NCBI GenBank assembly: GCA_031422315.1
Contig: JANOQN010000064.1
Location: forward strand, 124,001 to 188,000
Origin: JANNYA01 sp031422315
GTDB taxonomy: Bacteria; Pseudomonadota; Gammaproteobacteria; Xanthomonadales; SZUA-5
DNA length: 64,000 nucleotides
Direction: 5' to 3'
How positions within the stretch are numbered: position 1 is the first letter of the stretch; the number at the start of each line of letters is the position of its first letter. The notes beneath the pieces were generated by a model that saw only the letters and a list, made by a program, of their open reading frames with translations, had not been told where the DNA came from and searched no databases. Positions 9,680-19,155 of this stretch are shown piece by piece. The position numbers and the translations under genes were made by a program.

Positions 9680-9717
9680 GCTAACCCGAACGTTAGCAAA
9701 ATTTAGATAAATTTTGC
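9680..9717. promoter_or_regulatory. Two abutting palindromes between mutL and fadD
   Basis: GCTAAC-N6-GTTAGC (9680-9697) is immediately followed by, and shares two bases with, GCAAAATTT-AGAT-AAATTTTGC (9696-9717). Both have perfect arms. They lie between the mutL stop (9725) and the fadD start on the minus strand. One may be an operator for a dimeric regulator of fadD. The AT-only stem with little GC and no T-run in the minus direction makes a simple terminator less likely. Confidence 0.45.
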
Positions 9718-9724
9718 GATGGCC

Positions 9725-11644
9725 CTACCGCCCACGCGCAAAAATTTTATCCAAATCCGCGAGACGCCATTGCACCCAAGTGGGCCGGCCGTGATTGCAC
9801 TGGCCGGAGCGTTCGGTGGCTTCCATATCCCGAAGGAGCGCGTTCATTTCTGCCAAGCCTAAGCGTCGATTCGCGCGCACTGAAGCGTGGCAGGCCATGC
9901 TGGACAGCACGTCATCACGCGCTTGTTGCAAGCTTGCGCTAGTGCCGTGCGTCAGTAAATCAGACAGCAAATCACGGGTAATCGCGTGCAAATCCAAATC
10001 TTGCAGCAGTGTTGGCACGCTGGTGATGCGAATCGATTCCGGCCCGGCGCGGTGTAGCTCAAAGCCCAATTCTCGTAGCGAATCCGCGTGCCGCTCAACT
10101 GCCGCCGCTTCGCGCTCGCTGACTTGCATTGATATCGGTACCAGCAAGCGCTGCACCCGCAAATCATGCTGCGCCAAGGCGGTTTTCATGCGTTCGAGCG
10201 TGATGCGCTCGTGCGCTGCGTGCATATCGACGATCACCATGCCGTGCGCGTTCTCCGCCAAAATGAAGGTGCCGTGCAGCTGCGCGAGTGCGAATCCGAG
10301 CGGGTTTGCTTGATCCCCAGCGGCTGATTCAGAACCCGCAATCGGCAAATATTCCACTTGCGGCTCAGCCACGCGCGACTCGCCGTAAGACTCGCCATAT
10401 AGGGCGCCTAGCGCGTCCAGATTTGCCGGTGTGCCGGCTGAGCTGTGCTGATAGACATGCGCTGGCAGCGCCCAGTTTTGCTGCAGCGGAATGTGATTCG
10501 CGATTCCTCTTGCGGTGATGGCGAATGATGCATCGCTCGCGCTTTGCAGGCTCGGGGCAGGGATGCTGGAGTTCGCCAAACTCACCGAGTTTGCCGCAAT
10601 TGACGCTGTCAGTCCGGCCCGCGTTTGCGCTAAAGCTTCATGCAGCGCCGAAAAAATCGCATCGTGTACCAATCGGCCATCTCGAAAGCGCACCTCGGTT
10701 TTTGCCGGATGTACGTTGACATCAACCCGAGTGGGGTCCAGCTCCAAAAACAGCACATAGCTTGGGTGGCGGCCGTGAAATAGCACGTCAGAGTAGGCTT
10801 GGCGAATCGCGTGCATGACGACTTTATCGCGCACTGGCCTAGCGTTGACGAAAAAATATTGCTGATCCGGCTGCGCTCTTGCCGCAGTCGGCAACCCCAA
10901 AAAGCCGTGCAACTTAAGCCCCGCTAATTCGACCGACAAGGGCAGGGCCTGAGTTTGGAAGTTTGCGCCAAACACGGCGCTCAAACGCTCGGCGTAAGGC
11001 GCTGGCTGGTCAAGTTCGCTGAGTAAATCAGCGCTACTTGCAGGCGGGCGATACCAGCGCTCTAGCTTGCCGTTATGGGTTAAGCGAAATTCAACCTGCG
11101 GATTCGCCAGCGCCAAAGTGCTCAGCAAATCTGCAATGTGACCAAACTCGGTTTTTTCGCTTTTTTGGAATTTGCGCCGCGCCGGCACGTTAAAGAACAG
11201 CTCACGCACATCAATTTCGGTGCCTTGCGGCATGGCGTGCGCCTCGATTGCTTCGGCGCGCCCAGAATCAGCCTGCACGCGCCAACCGTGCTGCGCATTT
11301 GCGGTGCGCGAGGCCAAACTAAAGCGTGAAACCGAGGCAATCGAAGGCAGCGCCTCACCGCGAAAGCCAAAGCTGCGCACGGCTTCCAAATCATCCAGCG
11401 AGCCAATCTTGCTGGTCGCGTGCCGCGTCAGCGCAAGCGCTAGCTCGCTTTGCAAAATGCCGCCGCCATTATCAGTAATGCGAATGCGCCTTGCGCCGCC
11501 GGCTTCGATATCGATATCGAGCTTGCTTGCACCGGCGTCCAGACTATTTTCCACCAACTCTTTCACCACTGAGGCGGCGCGCTCAACCACTTCACCGGCG
11601 GCAATTTGGTTGATTAACATTTCAGGCAACAATCGAATCGACAC
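9725..11644 (-). CDS. mutL: DNA mismatch repair protein MutL
   Basis: A 639-residue protein. The N-terminal GHKL ATPase carries IRLLPEMLINQIAAGEVVERA, NSLDAGA, the ITDNGGGI and GFRGEALPSIASVS motifs; a linker rich in Ala/Ser follows, then the dimerisation domain at the C-terminus. No DQHA-E-E endonuclease motif is apparent, which would fit a MutH-dependent MutL if confirmed. I place the start at GTG 11644, which gives MSIRLLPEM..., the family N-terminus; an upstream TTG (11659) adds five unsupported residues. MutL couples MutS mismatch recognition to strand processing. Divergent from the small outer-membrane protein gene. Confidence 0.95.
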   Translation of the reverse strand: MSIRLLPEMLINQIAAGEVVERAASVVKELVENSLDAGASKLDIDIEAGGARRIRITDNGGGILQSELALALTRHATSKIGSLDDLEAVRSFGFRGEALPSIASVSRFSLASRTANAQHGWRVQADSGRAEAIEAHAMPQGTEIDVRELFFNVPARRKFQKSEKTEFGHIADLLSTLALANPQVEFRLTHNGKLERWYRPPASSADLLSELDQPAPYAERLSAVFGANFQTQALPLSVELAGLKLHGFLGLPTAARAQPDQQYFFVNARPVRDKVVMHAIRQAYSDVLFHGRHPSYVLFLELDPTRVDVNVHPAKTEVRFRDGRLVHDAIFSALHEALAQTRAGLTASIAANSVSLANSSIPAPSLQSASDASFAITARGIANHIPLQQNWALPAHVYQHSSAGTPANLDALGALYGESYGESRVAEPQVEYLPIAGSESAAGDQANPLGFALAQLHGTFILAENAHGMVIVDMHAAHERITLERMKTALAQHDLRVQRLLVPISMQVSEREAAAVERHADSLRELGFELHRAGPESIRITSVPTLLQDLDLHAITRDLLSDLLTHGTSASLQQARDDVLSSMACHASVRANRRLGLAEMNALLRDMEATERSGQCNHGRPTWVQWRLADLDKIFARGR

Positions 11645-11765
11645 GCAGGAACTCAACAAGAAAAACGCCAGTCAGTATAAATGTAAAGTCCGCCTATCAA
11701 CCCGAACCGGCGCTATGTCAAATGCGGCTGCTAGACTTCGGTCAATTCTAACCCTGGAGAAAACT

Positions 11766-12359
11766 ATGATTTCTAAATCCTTACCCTTCTGCGCACTCGT
11801 CGCTATTGCTACCCTTGCAGCTGGCACCGTAGGCGCTGAAGGCACCAGTATTCGTCTAGATGTCGGCCGCAGCGACATCAAAGCGCTCGGTGTAGACGAC
11901 AGCACCGCGATCGTCGGATTCACGCTCGGGCAAGTCATTACCGACAATATTCGCGCCGAGATAGGCTTTCGCGATCTCGGCGGTTTCACCGCTAAGCGCA
12001 CTGGCACGGTTGCCGTGAATGAGCTTAATGCGGAAATGTTCGAGTTAGGCATTGCCGGCCAGTTTCCATTGACCGATGTGGTGCCCGGTTTTTACTTAGA
12101 AGCCCGCGTTGGCATGGGTTTTTTTGACGTCGATGGCAAGCGCCAAGGTGTATTAGCCAATCAAGCTTTGGGGCCTATTGAGCGCTACAAAGCTAGTGGC
12201 AATAAGCTGTATTACGGCGTAGGTGCGGGTTACCAAATGACTGATAGCTTCGCCATGGGTTTAAGCTTCGCCGAATATTCGGCCGAGCAAGAAATTGGCG
12301 CGGAAATAAAAGGTATTGATTTCCCAACGCTGTCGATTAATGCTACTTTTAGGTTTTGA
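11766..12359 (+). CDS. Outer-membrane beta-barrel protein (OmpA/OmpW-like small barrel)
   Basis: A 197-residue protein from ATG 11766, preceded by a purine-rich ribosome site (ctggagaaaact). It has a signal peptide (MISKSLPFCALVAIATLAAGTVGAE) and then alternating amphipathic strands (IRLDVGRSDIKALG, RAEIGFRDLGGF, LYYGVGAGYQMTDSFAMGLSFAEY), ending ...SINATFRF with C-terminal Phe, the BAM-recognition signature. It is likely an eight-stranded barrel of unknown function. The reading frame stays open upstream inside antisense mutL, but that extension is not supported. The next gene starts 14 bp downstream. Confidence 0.8.
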   Translation: MISKSLPFCALVAIATLAAGTVGAEGTSIRLDVGRSDIKALGVDDSTAIVGFTLGQVITDNIRAEIGFRDLGGFTAKRTGTVAVNELNAEMFELGIAGQFPLTDVVPGFYLEARVGMGFFDVDGKRQGVLANQALGPIERYKASGNKLYYGVGAGYQMTDSFAMGLSFAEYSAEQEIGAEIKGIDFPTLSINATFRF

Positions 12360-12373
12360 GTGGTGCCCAACAA

Positions 12374-13129
12374 ATGACAAATCTATTTGATTTAACTGGA
12401 AAAATCGCCCTTATAACCGGTGCCAGCCGCGGCATAGGCGCAGAAATAGCTAAATTATTTGCCGAACAGGGCGCGCACGTGATTGTTAGCAGTCGGAAAA
12501 TTGCTGCGTGTGAGGAAATTGCCGCTGAAATTATTAAAGCGGGTCGCAAAGCGACCGCGAAAGCCGTGCATGTGGGTGATGTCGCGGCGATTAATGTGCT
12601 ATTTGCTGAGTTAGACGGCTTGAATTTAACGCCCGATATTTTAGTCAATAACGCGGCCGCGAATCCTTATTTCGGCCCAATGTTGGATATGGATTTAGAC
12701 GCTTTTACTAAAACTGTCGACGTGAATATTCGCGGATATTGGCTGATGATTCAACAGGCTGCCAAGCGTATGAAACCGGGCAGCAGTATTATTAATGTCG
12801 CTAGTGTCAATGGCGTGCGGCCAGCGCCAATGCAGGGCGTTTACTCTTTTAGCAAAGCAGCAATTATCTCCATGACGCAAGTATGGGCGCGGGAACTTGG
12901 CGCCGCCGGTATTCGTGTGAATGCGATTTTGCCGGGTTTAACCGATACTAAATTTGCCTCCGCGTTAACGCAAAACCCGGCGGTGCTTAAATCGATTATG
13001 CCCATGATTGCGCTTAATCGCATGGCGCAGCCGAATGAGATTGCCCCGGTAGCGCTGTATTTGGCATCTAATGCGTCAAGCTATGTGACGGGCGCATCAC
13101 ACGCGGTTGATGGTGGTTTTCTGGCTTGA
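12374..13129 (+). CDS. Short-chain dehydrogenase/reductase (SDR)
   Basis: A 251-residue classical SDR from ATG 12374 (an earlier TTG overlapping the previous stop adds six residues). It has the Rossmann motif TGASRGIG, NNAA, catalytic Ser in INVASVNG and YSFSK (YxxxK), then the substrate-loop NAILPGLTDTKFAS and a C-terminal DGGF. It belongs to the FabG-like NAD(P)(H)-dependent oxidoreductases; substrate unknown. Base use is visibly more AT-rich at third positions than in neighbouring genes. Confidence 0.9.
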   Translation: MTNLFDLTGKIALITGASRGIGAEIAKLFAEQGAHVIVSSRKIAACEEIAAEIIKAGRKATAKAVHVGDVAAINVLFAELDGLNLTPDILVNNAAANPYFGPMLDMDLDAFTKTVDVNIRGYWLMIQQAAKRMKPGSSIINVASVNGVRPAPMQGVYSFSKAAIISMTQVWARELGAAGIRVNAILPGLTDTKFASALTQNPAVLKSIMPMIALNRMAQPNEIAPVALYLASNASSYVTGASHAVDGGFLA

Positions 13130-13174
13130 TCTGGTGCCTAATGCGGGCTTGATTTTTGACTCGCCTTGATCGTA

Positions 13175-15127
13175 ATGACAAACATCCAAGTAGTGCTTAA
13201 ACGCTGTATCTCGCCCCTCACCCTAGCCGCAATTGTTTTAGGGATTGCAGCCTGTAGCGATTCGGTAGAAGCGCCCGCAACGCCGCAAGCTAGCGTGTCA
13301 AGTGCTCCAACTACTGGCTGCGGCGCGAAAGCCATGCGCATCAGTGAAGTGCAGGGCGCAGCTGCGCTGAGCTCTCTAGCGGGCAGCACGGCTACCGTCG
13401 AAGCGGTGGTGACTAGCCCTTATTTGAGCACGGTTGGCGGCATTTTCGTGCAGGAAGAGCGCGATCATCGTGACGGTGATCCGGCCACCAGCGAAGGTTT
13501 GGTGATTTTGCTTGATCCGAGCAAAGTCGCAAAGCCAGGGGATTTGGTGCGCGTGACTGGACTTGTTACTGAATTTGGTGATGAGCCGGGCAAAAGCGTC
13601 ACCGCTTTGAAGGATTTGACCGAATTTTTGAGCTGCGGCAGCGCGCCGATTCCGGCGGTTGCCAGCATCGAGCAGGCACCGGTAGTTTTGGCGGATTGGG
13701 AGCGCTTTGAAGCGATGCGCGTTACGCTAGATTTGCCTGTAACCGTCATACGAAATGATCGATTAGGGTCCGATGGTGAATTGCAGGTCAGCTTATCTGG
13801 ACGGCAATTTCAGCCTACAGAAATTCACCCGCCTGGTGAAGATGCGCGCCGATTAAGTGAGGATAATCAGCGCAATAGATTGATATTGGACGACGGGCAA
13901 AATGCGCAATACCCTAAGAAAATCAGCTGGTTAGCGCAAGCGGTTACTCAAGAAACGCCATTTAGAATTGGCACACGCTTAGGCGAGGTTGAGGGCTTTT
14001 TTGACGAACGCGGTGGCAGCTATCGCGTACACGTGGCAAAGCCGCCCGTGGTTGAGCAAGCGCCGCGACCCAAATTGCCGCCGAGCGTCAAAGGCGAGCT
14101 GGAAATCATGTCTTTCAATCTGGAAAATTGGTTCAACGGCGATGGCAAAGGCGGCGGTTTTCCGACCAGCCGGGGCGCTGCGGATAAAGCCGGATTGCTG
14201 CGTCAGCGCGCCAAGCTAGTTGCGGCAATTGCGGCGAATGCGCCCGATATTGCTGCATTAATCGAAGTTGAGAATGATGGTGATCAGCCTAAAACGGCGC
14301 TCAGTGAGCTGGTTGACGCGCTAAACGCGCAAACTCAGCTCGGATATGCATCGGTAGTGCCCCCAGGTGCTGCGGCGAAGGCGCTAGATGCCAAACTCGG
14401 CGGCGATGAAATACGCGTAGCCATTATTTACCGCAAAACGAAAGTTCGTATTAAAGGCAACTCGGCGGCGCTAACTACCGGGCCGTTCGAGCGCTTAAAT
14501 CGCCCGCCATTGGCACAAACATTCGAGCGGCTTGGCAAAGGAAAAGGCACTGGACAAGTCTTTACGCTGGTTGTCAATCATTGGAAAAGTAAAGGCGGCT
14601 GCGACCCAAGCAACACCGCTAACGTAGATCGCAATGATTCACAAGCCTGCTGGAACCCGGTGCGTGTTGAGGCAGCGCGCGCGATGATGGATTGGCTTAA
14701 AACGGATCCAACCGCCAGCGGCGATCCTGATCAGCTTGTGCTGGGTGATTTCAACGCTTATTCGCAAGAAGATCCGCTGCGCTTGATGGAAGAAGCCGGC
14801 TTTATGCATTTGGCAGAGGGCACCAGCAAAGCGCCAAGTTACAGCTACAGCTGGGACGGCAGTGTAGGCAGGCTAGATCATGCTTTCGCCTCAAAATCGC
14901 TAAAATCACAGGTCGCCGACGCCGATATTTGGCATATCAACGCAGATGAATATCCGGGCTTTGCCTACGCCGCGCCGTTGCTATCCGAGCCCGAACAGCA
15001 GGCGAGGGCGCTTGCCATTTCTGGCGCGCTGTATCGCAAACACAGCTTTCGCACCAGCGACCATGATCCTTTATTGGTCGGCTTGAATTTGGCTGCGGAT
15101 GGTGTGGCGGCAGACGCGCCGAAGTAG
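13175..15127 (+). CDS. Secreted ExeM/NucH-type nuclease lipoprotein (EEP fold)
   Basis: A 650-residue protein from ATG 13175. The N-terminal lipoprotein signal has a probable lipidated Cys27 (GIAAC). An OB-fold-like domain (about residues 50-270; VEAVVTSPYLSTVGGIFVQE) precedes an endonuclease/exonuclease/phosphatase domain (about 305-640) with IMSFNLENWF, the metal-binding Glu in ALIEVENDGD, LGDFNAYSQED and terminal SDHDPLLV. This architecture matches extracellular DNases of the ExeM/NucH type, proposed to digest extracellular DNA in biofilms. Function is inferred from motifs; membrane anchoring rather than release is suggested by the lipobox. Confidence 0.85.
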   Translation: MTNIQVVLKRCISPLTLAAIVLGIAACSDSVEAPATPQASVSSAPTTGCGAKAMRISEVQGAAALSSLAGSTATVEAVVTSPYLSTVGGIFVQEERDHRDGDPATSEGLVILLDPSKVAKPGDLVRVTGLVTEFGDEPGKSVTALKDLTEFLSCGSAPIPAVASIEQAPVVLADWERFEAMRVTLDLPVTVIRNDRLGSDGELQVSLSGRQFQPTEIHPPGEDARRLSEDNQRNRLILDDGQNAQYPKKISWLAQAVTQETPFRIGTRLGEVEGFFDERGGSYRVHVAKPPVVEQAPRPKLPPSVKGELEIMSFNLENWFNGDGKGGGFPTSRGAADKAGLLRQRAKLVAAIAANAPDIAALIEVENDGDQPKTALSELVDALNAQTQLGYASVVPPGAAAKALDAKLGGDEIRVAIIYRKTKVRIKGNSAALTTGPFERLNRPPLAQTFERLGKGKGTGQVFTLVVNHWKSKGGCDPSNTANVDRNDSQACWNPVRVEAARAMMDWLKTDPTASGDPDQLVLGDFNAYSQEDPLRLMEEAGFMHLAEGTSKAPSYSYSWDGSVGRLDHAFASKSLKSQVADADIWHINADEYPGFAYAAPLLSEPEQQARALAISGALYRKHSFRTSDHDPLLVGLNLAADGVAADAPK

Positions 15128-15239
15128 CGGCATGCCATTCGAAAAATCTAAAATTGGTGTAAACATGAAGCCGTAACCAGTGTCGCACCACCGTCAAATC
15201 CCTTTGATAAATTTGTCTTATTCCGCCAAAACTACCTAA

Positions 15240-16649
15240 ATGACAAAAAAACCTGTGAGCAAAAAAAAGCGTATTTACGTGTTGGACACCAATGTCTTGA
15301 TGCATGACCCGGCGGCGCTGTTCCGCTTTGAAGAGCACGATGTACATTTGCCGCTGACTGTTCTGGAAGAGCTGGACGCGGCGAAAAAAGGCGCCTCGGA
15401 AGTATCCAGAAATGCCCGGCAAGTCAGCCGCTTCTTGAGCGAGCTGATTGAAAAAGCCACTACCGAACAGCTCAAGCTGGAGGGCATTCCGCTCAAGCGG
15501 CCCGATGCGCTCGATTTGGGCGGCAATAAGCCCACCGGCAAGCTGCGTATTCAACACACGCCAGAGCCACAGCAAAACTCGGGCGAATATGGCAACAAGC
15601 CAGATAATTTGATTTTGCAGGCGCTTTTACAAATTCAAAAGCGCCACCCTGAGCTGCACGCGGTGCTGGTCAGCAAAGATATCAACCTACGCATTAAAGC
15701 CGCGATTCAAGAGATCGATGCCGAAGATTATGAGAACGATCGCGCGCTGGATGATCTTTCGCTGCTCTACAGCGGCTTTAGCGCCATCAAAGCCAATTTT
15801 TGGGACGATCACCCAGAAATCGAATCTTGGATTGAAAAAGGCCACACGTTTTATCGGCTGAAGACCAAAGCGCACGAAAAATGGTACGTCAATCAGGGCC
15901 TGTATTTTGAAGGCGACGACAGCGTTGAGCTGCGCGTGATGGCGCTAGATGGCAAAAAAGCCACGCTAAAAATCATTGACGATTATCGTTCTACTCACGT
16001 GTGGGGCGTGCTGGCTAGGAATCGTGAGCAAAATTACGCGCTGAATTTGCTGATGGATCCGGACGTCGATTTCGTTAGCTTGTTAGGCACCGCGGGCACC
16101 GGTAAAACGCTATTGGCACTGGCCGCAGGGCTTGCGCAAACCATGGATCAGCATCGCTACCGGGAAATCATCGTGACCCGTGCCACCATTCCAGTCGGTG
16201 ATGACATTGGCTTTTTACCCGGTACGGAAGAAGAAAAAATGACGCCATGGATGGGCGCGCTGGAAGATAACTTAGAAGTTCTGGCCGCCCCGCGCGATAC
16301 CAACAGCTGGGCCAAAGCCGCTACCAATGATTTGCTCGCATCCAGAATCAAAATCCGCTCGCTGAGCTTCATGCGCGGCCGCACGTTTTTAAGCCGCTAC
16401 ATGATCATCGATGAAGCGCAAAATTTGACCCCTAAGCAAATGAAAACGCTGATTACCAGGGCAGGGCCGGGCAGTAAAATCATCTGCCTAGGCAACGTTG
16501 AGCAAATCGACACGCCGTATTTGACCGAAACGACGAGTGGACTGACTTATTGCGTGGATCGCTTCAAAGGCTGGGAACACAGCGGCCATGTGACGCTGCG
16601 CCGGGGCGAGCGTTCAAGACTCGCGGATTTTGCGTCTGAGGCTTTGTAG
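15240..16649 (+). CDS. PhoH family protein with N-terminal PIN domain
   Basis: A 469-residue protein. The N-terminal PIN nuclease-like domain (about residues 10-155; YVLDTNVLMHDP, then VLVSKDINLRIKA) is followed by a PhoH ATPase domain with Walker A LGTAGTGKTLLALAAG, Walker B FMIIDEAQN-like segment (RYMIIDEAQNLTPKQMKT) and the C-terminal arginine-rich LRRGERSRLADFA. Such PIN-PhoH (YlaK/PhoH2-like) proteins are RNA helicase/nuclease candidates. The 112 bp upstream is an ordinary intergenic region. Downstream, an 8-bp inverted repeat AAGCAACC/GGTTGCTT (16668-16705) lacks a clear T-run. Confidence 0.9.
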   Translation: MTKKPVSKKKRIYVLDTNVLMHDPAALFRFEEHDVHLPLTVLEELDAAKKGASEVSRNARQVSRFLSELIEKATTEQLKLEGIPLKRPDALDLGGNKPTGKLRIQHTPEPQQNSGEYGNKPDNLILQALLQIQKRHPELHAVLVSKDINLRIKAAIQEIDAEDYENDRALDDLSLLYSGFSAIKANFWDDHPEIESWIEKGHTFYRLKTKAHEKWYVNQGLYFEGDDSVELRVMALDGKKATLKIIDDYRSTHVWGVLARNREQNYALNLLMDPDVDFVSLLGTAGTGKTLLALAAGLAQTMDQHRYREIIVTRATIPVGDDIGFLPGTEEEKMTPWMGALEDNLEVLAAPRDTNSWAKAATNDLLASRIKIRSLSFMRGRTFLSRYMIIDEAQNLTPKQMKTLITRAGPGSKIICLGNVEQIDTPYLTETTSGLTYCVDRFKGWEHSGHVTLRRGERSRLADFASEAL

Positions 16650-16715
16650 GATTCGCCCGCGAGTTTAAAGCAACCCTTTTAGACAAGTGGCAAGTTTGGT
16701 TGCTTGGATCAAAAT

Positions 16716-16730
16716 TGTTATGTTATAACA
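16716..16730. promoter_or_regulatory. Zur box upstream of CobW-type GTPase
   Basis: TGTTATGTTATAACA, a perfect 6-3-6 palindrome, matches the proteobacterial Zur core TGTTATAATATAACA at 13 of 15 positions. It ends 28 bp before the GTPase ATG, an appropriate position to block transcription. The same spacing is found at the second site (19861-19873). The motif is seen in the sequence; control by Zur is inferred, because zur itself is not in the window. Confidence 0.75.
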
Positions 16731-16758
16731 CCAAATCGCAACTTTCGATTTCTAACGT

Positions 16759-18099
16759 ATGCAATTTCTACCGGTTACCGTTCTATCTGGCTTTCTGGGC
16801 GCAGGCAAAACCACGCTGCTCAATCACGTGCTGCGAAATCGCGATGGCAAGCGCGTGGCGGTGATCGTCAATGACATGAGCGAAATCAATATCGACGCGC
16901 AGCTGGTAAAAGACGGCGGCGCGGAGCTATCTCGAACGGAAGAAAAGCTCATCGAGTTCAGCAACGGCTGTATTTGCTGCACTCTGCGGGAAGATTTGCG
17001 CGATGAAGTCAAAAAGCTAGCGGCAGAGAATCGTTTTGACTACTTGCTGATCGAATCGACAGGTATTAGCGAGCCTATGCCGGTAGCGGCTACGTTCTCG
17101 GTGCGCGGTGAAGATGGCTTTGCGCTTTCAGATGTTGCGCGGCTCGACACTATGGTGACGGTGGTCGATGGCCTGAATTTTCTGAAGGATTTTGCCAGCA
17201 GCGACTACCTGCGTGATCGTGGCGAATCCGCCGGTGATGAAGATCGTCGTTCATTAGTCAACTTACTAAACGATCAAATTGAGTTTGCCGATGTGATCGT
17301 CATTTCAAAATGTGATCTGATTTCGGACAGTGATCGTGCCCGCATCGGCAGCATTCTAAAAGCACTCAACCGAGGCGCGGATTTAGTGTTTAGTACCGGC
17401 CAAGACACGCCGATGAAGCGCGTGCTCGGCACCGGTAGATTCGATTTTGTGAAAGCCCAGTTAGCGCCGGGCTGGATGCGGGAGCTGCGCGGTGAACATG
17501 CGCCGGAATCTGAAACCTACGGCTTTCAAAGCTTCGTGTATCGATCACAGCGGCCATTTCATCCAGCTCGCTTTTATCAGCTCATTCACTACGAATTTGA
17601 CGGCGTGCTGCGTGCAAAAGGCTTTTTCTGGCTGGCATCGCGCATGGACTGGGTGGGCGAGCTTGCGCTGGTCGGCGCGGCGGTTGAGGCCAAAGCAGCC
17701 GGCCACTGGTTTGCAGCGCGCCATCGGGTGCGCGCTGGGCTGGTGGGTTCTACGGTGCCCGAAAAGCTGTTTGAGCACGCGCCGCTGCCACTGTCATACG
17801 CGGGCTGGGCACGCTTTAAGCTGCGCTTTTGGAGCGCACCGCTGCCCGATGCCAGTGAAGTGCCTGATCCGGATGAATACGCGGCAATGCGGGATTTATG
17901 GAGCGCCGACTATGGTGATCGTCGTCAGCAGCTGGCCATTATTGGCGTTGATTTGAACGAAGCGTTGATACGGGATCGCTTGAATCAGTGTTTGCTGACG
18001 GATGAAGAAATGGCGCTTGAACCTTCACGTTGGGTTGAGCTGGCTGACCCGTTTCCGGTGTGGCGTGCGCGAGTCGCGCTTGCAGAGTCAGATACGTGA
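16759..18099 (+). CDS. COG0523 (CobW-type) metal-chaperone GTPase, zinc-responsive
   Basis: A 446-residue GTPase. It has P-loop GFLGAGKT (residues 11-18), the metal-binding CxCC motif G70-C-I-C-C74, a switch segment LLIESTGISEP, the guanine-specificity region VISKCDL, and a CobW C-terminal domain (SFVYRSQRPFHPARF). Zur-regulated COG0523 proteins (ZigA, YeiR, ZNG-type) bind and deliver Zn(II) to client enzymes during zinc starvation. The Zur box 28 bp upstream supports this rather than a cobalamin role. Its stop overlaps the next gene's start (tgATG), so the esterase is translationally coupled. Confidence 0.9.
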   Translation: MQFLPVTVLSGFLGAGKTTLLNHVLRNRDGKRVAVIVNDMSEINIDAQLVKDGGAELSRTEEKLIEFSNGCICCTLREDLRDEVKKLAAENRFDYLLIESTGISEPMPVAATFSVRGEDGFALSDVARLDTMVTVVDGLNFLKDFASSDYLRDRGESAGDEDRRSLVNLLNDQIEFADVIVISKCDLISDSDRARIGSILKALNRGADLVFSTGQDTPMKRVLGTGRFDFVKAQLAPGWMRELRGEHAPESETYGFQSFVYRSQRPFHPARFYQLIHYEFDGVLRAKGFFWLASRMDWVGELALVGAAVEAKAAGHWFAARHRVRAGLVGSTVPEKLFEHAPLPLSYAGWARFKLRFWSAPLPDASEVPDPDEYAAMRDLWSADYGDRRQQLAIIGVDLNEALIRDRLNQCLLTDEEMALEPSRWVELADPFPVWRARVALAESDT

Positions 18100-19136
18100 T
18101 GAAGTCGATCAAACTCAAAATTCTGATTTTAACTACAGCGCTGGTGCCGGCCGCAATTGTTTATGCCCAGCGAACCAGTGAAAACGCAATTACCCAAGCT
18201 GAAGATGGCTTTGGCACAAGCATTGTCCGCGTCCCAGCTGCCGCTGTTGGCTTTGTGCACTCTATGCAGGTGCAGCAGTTTTATTCGCCGGCAGTGGCGC
18301 GCAGTTTAAAATTCGCGGTGCTGTTGCCCCGCGCCTATGCTGAGTCTTCAAAGCGTTATCCAGTTTTATATCTACTACACGGACATACCGGCAATTACCG
18401 CTCGTGGATCACGTATGCCAAATTGCCGCTCAACACACCCGATAAGCTCGCCGCAATTGTCGTTTTAGTAGATGGCGGCAACAGTTTTTATACTAACTGG
18501 TACGGCGCAAGCGGAGAGCGTCCGCAGCGCTGGGGGGATATGCTCGTAAAGGATTTGATTCCACACGTGGATCAGCAGTACCGCACCCAAAATCAGCGCA
18601 GTGCGCGCTTTATTGGCGGTTTGTCGATGGGTGGATATGGCGCTATTTCGCTTGCCTTAAAACATCCTTCGATGTTTTCGTTTGCGTTTTCGAGCGCAGG
18701 TGCGCTTAGCTTTGCAAAGCATGCGGAAAAAGAGCTGAGTACCGATAAAGTCGATTGGAATCAGCCAGAGCGATGGTCAAAAGAGTCGAGGCCACTTGTC
18801 GATATCGAGGGTTTTGCAACGCAGCGCCAACGTACCCCGCGCGGCACCGTGTTTTCAACAAAAGCGCAGGCGAGTTCTGCCGATCCAGCGCAAATTTTAG
18901 CGAAGCTGTCGCCCGTGGATGCGCCCTACATTCACCTTGATGCCGGCACCGAGGATTCGCTGGCATCCGAAACACGCGCATTTGTAGAACATCTGCGTGC
19001 TGGCGGGTTCGCACATTCGTACTTAGAACTGGCGGGCGCGCATGAGGTGCCGTACTGGCAAAACGCATTTGCCCACACGCTGATCGTTTTACAGCGCCAT
19101 CAGAATCAAGCACTTGCGGCTGACATCGAAAAATAA
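18099..19136 (+). CDS. Secreted esterase of the esterase-D/Fes (PF00756-like) family
   Basis: A 345-residue alpha/beta hydrolase from ATG 18099, which overlaps the GTPase stop by one base. The signal peptide (MKSIKLKILILTTALVPAAIVYAQ) sends it to the periplasm. Motifs are LLHGHTGNYRSWI (oxyanion loop), nucleophile elbow GLSMGG, acidic DAGTEDS and the probable catalytic His in GAHEVPYW. Relatives include S-formylglutathione hydrolase-like esterases, mycolyltransferases and the siderophore esterases Fes/IroE. In a zinc/TonB locus, hydrolysis of an ester-containing metallophore is an attractive but unproven role. Confidence 0.8.
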   Translation: MKSIKLKILILTTALVPAAIVYAQRTSENAITQAEDGFGTSIVRVPAAAVGFVHSMQVQQFYSPAVARSLKFAVLLPRAYAESSKRYPVLYLLHGHTGNYRSWITYAKLPLNTPDKLAAIVVLVDGGNSFYTNWYGASGERPQRWGDMLVKDLIPHVDQQYRTQNQRSARFIGGLSMGGYGAISLALKHPSMFSFAFSSAGALSFAKHAEKELSTDKVDWNQPERWSKESRPLVDIEGFATQRQRTPRGTVFSTKAQASSADPAQILAKLSPVDAPYIHLDAGTEDSLASETRAFVEHLRAGGFAHSYLELAGAHEVPYWQNAFAHTLIVLQRHQNQALAADIEK

Positions 19137-19155
19137 CTGGCTAGTGCTCAACTTA

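Noticed and set aside
11172..11765. N-terminal extension of the small outer-membrane protein
   Set aside because: It lies antisense to conserved MutL ATPase motifs and precedes a perfect signal peptide and ribosome site at 11766.
16668..16705. Terminator after phoH
   Set aside because: The 8-bp arms are perfect but the loop is long and no T-run follows, so I did not list it as a terminator.
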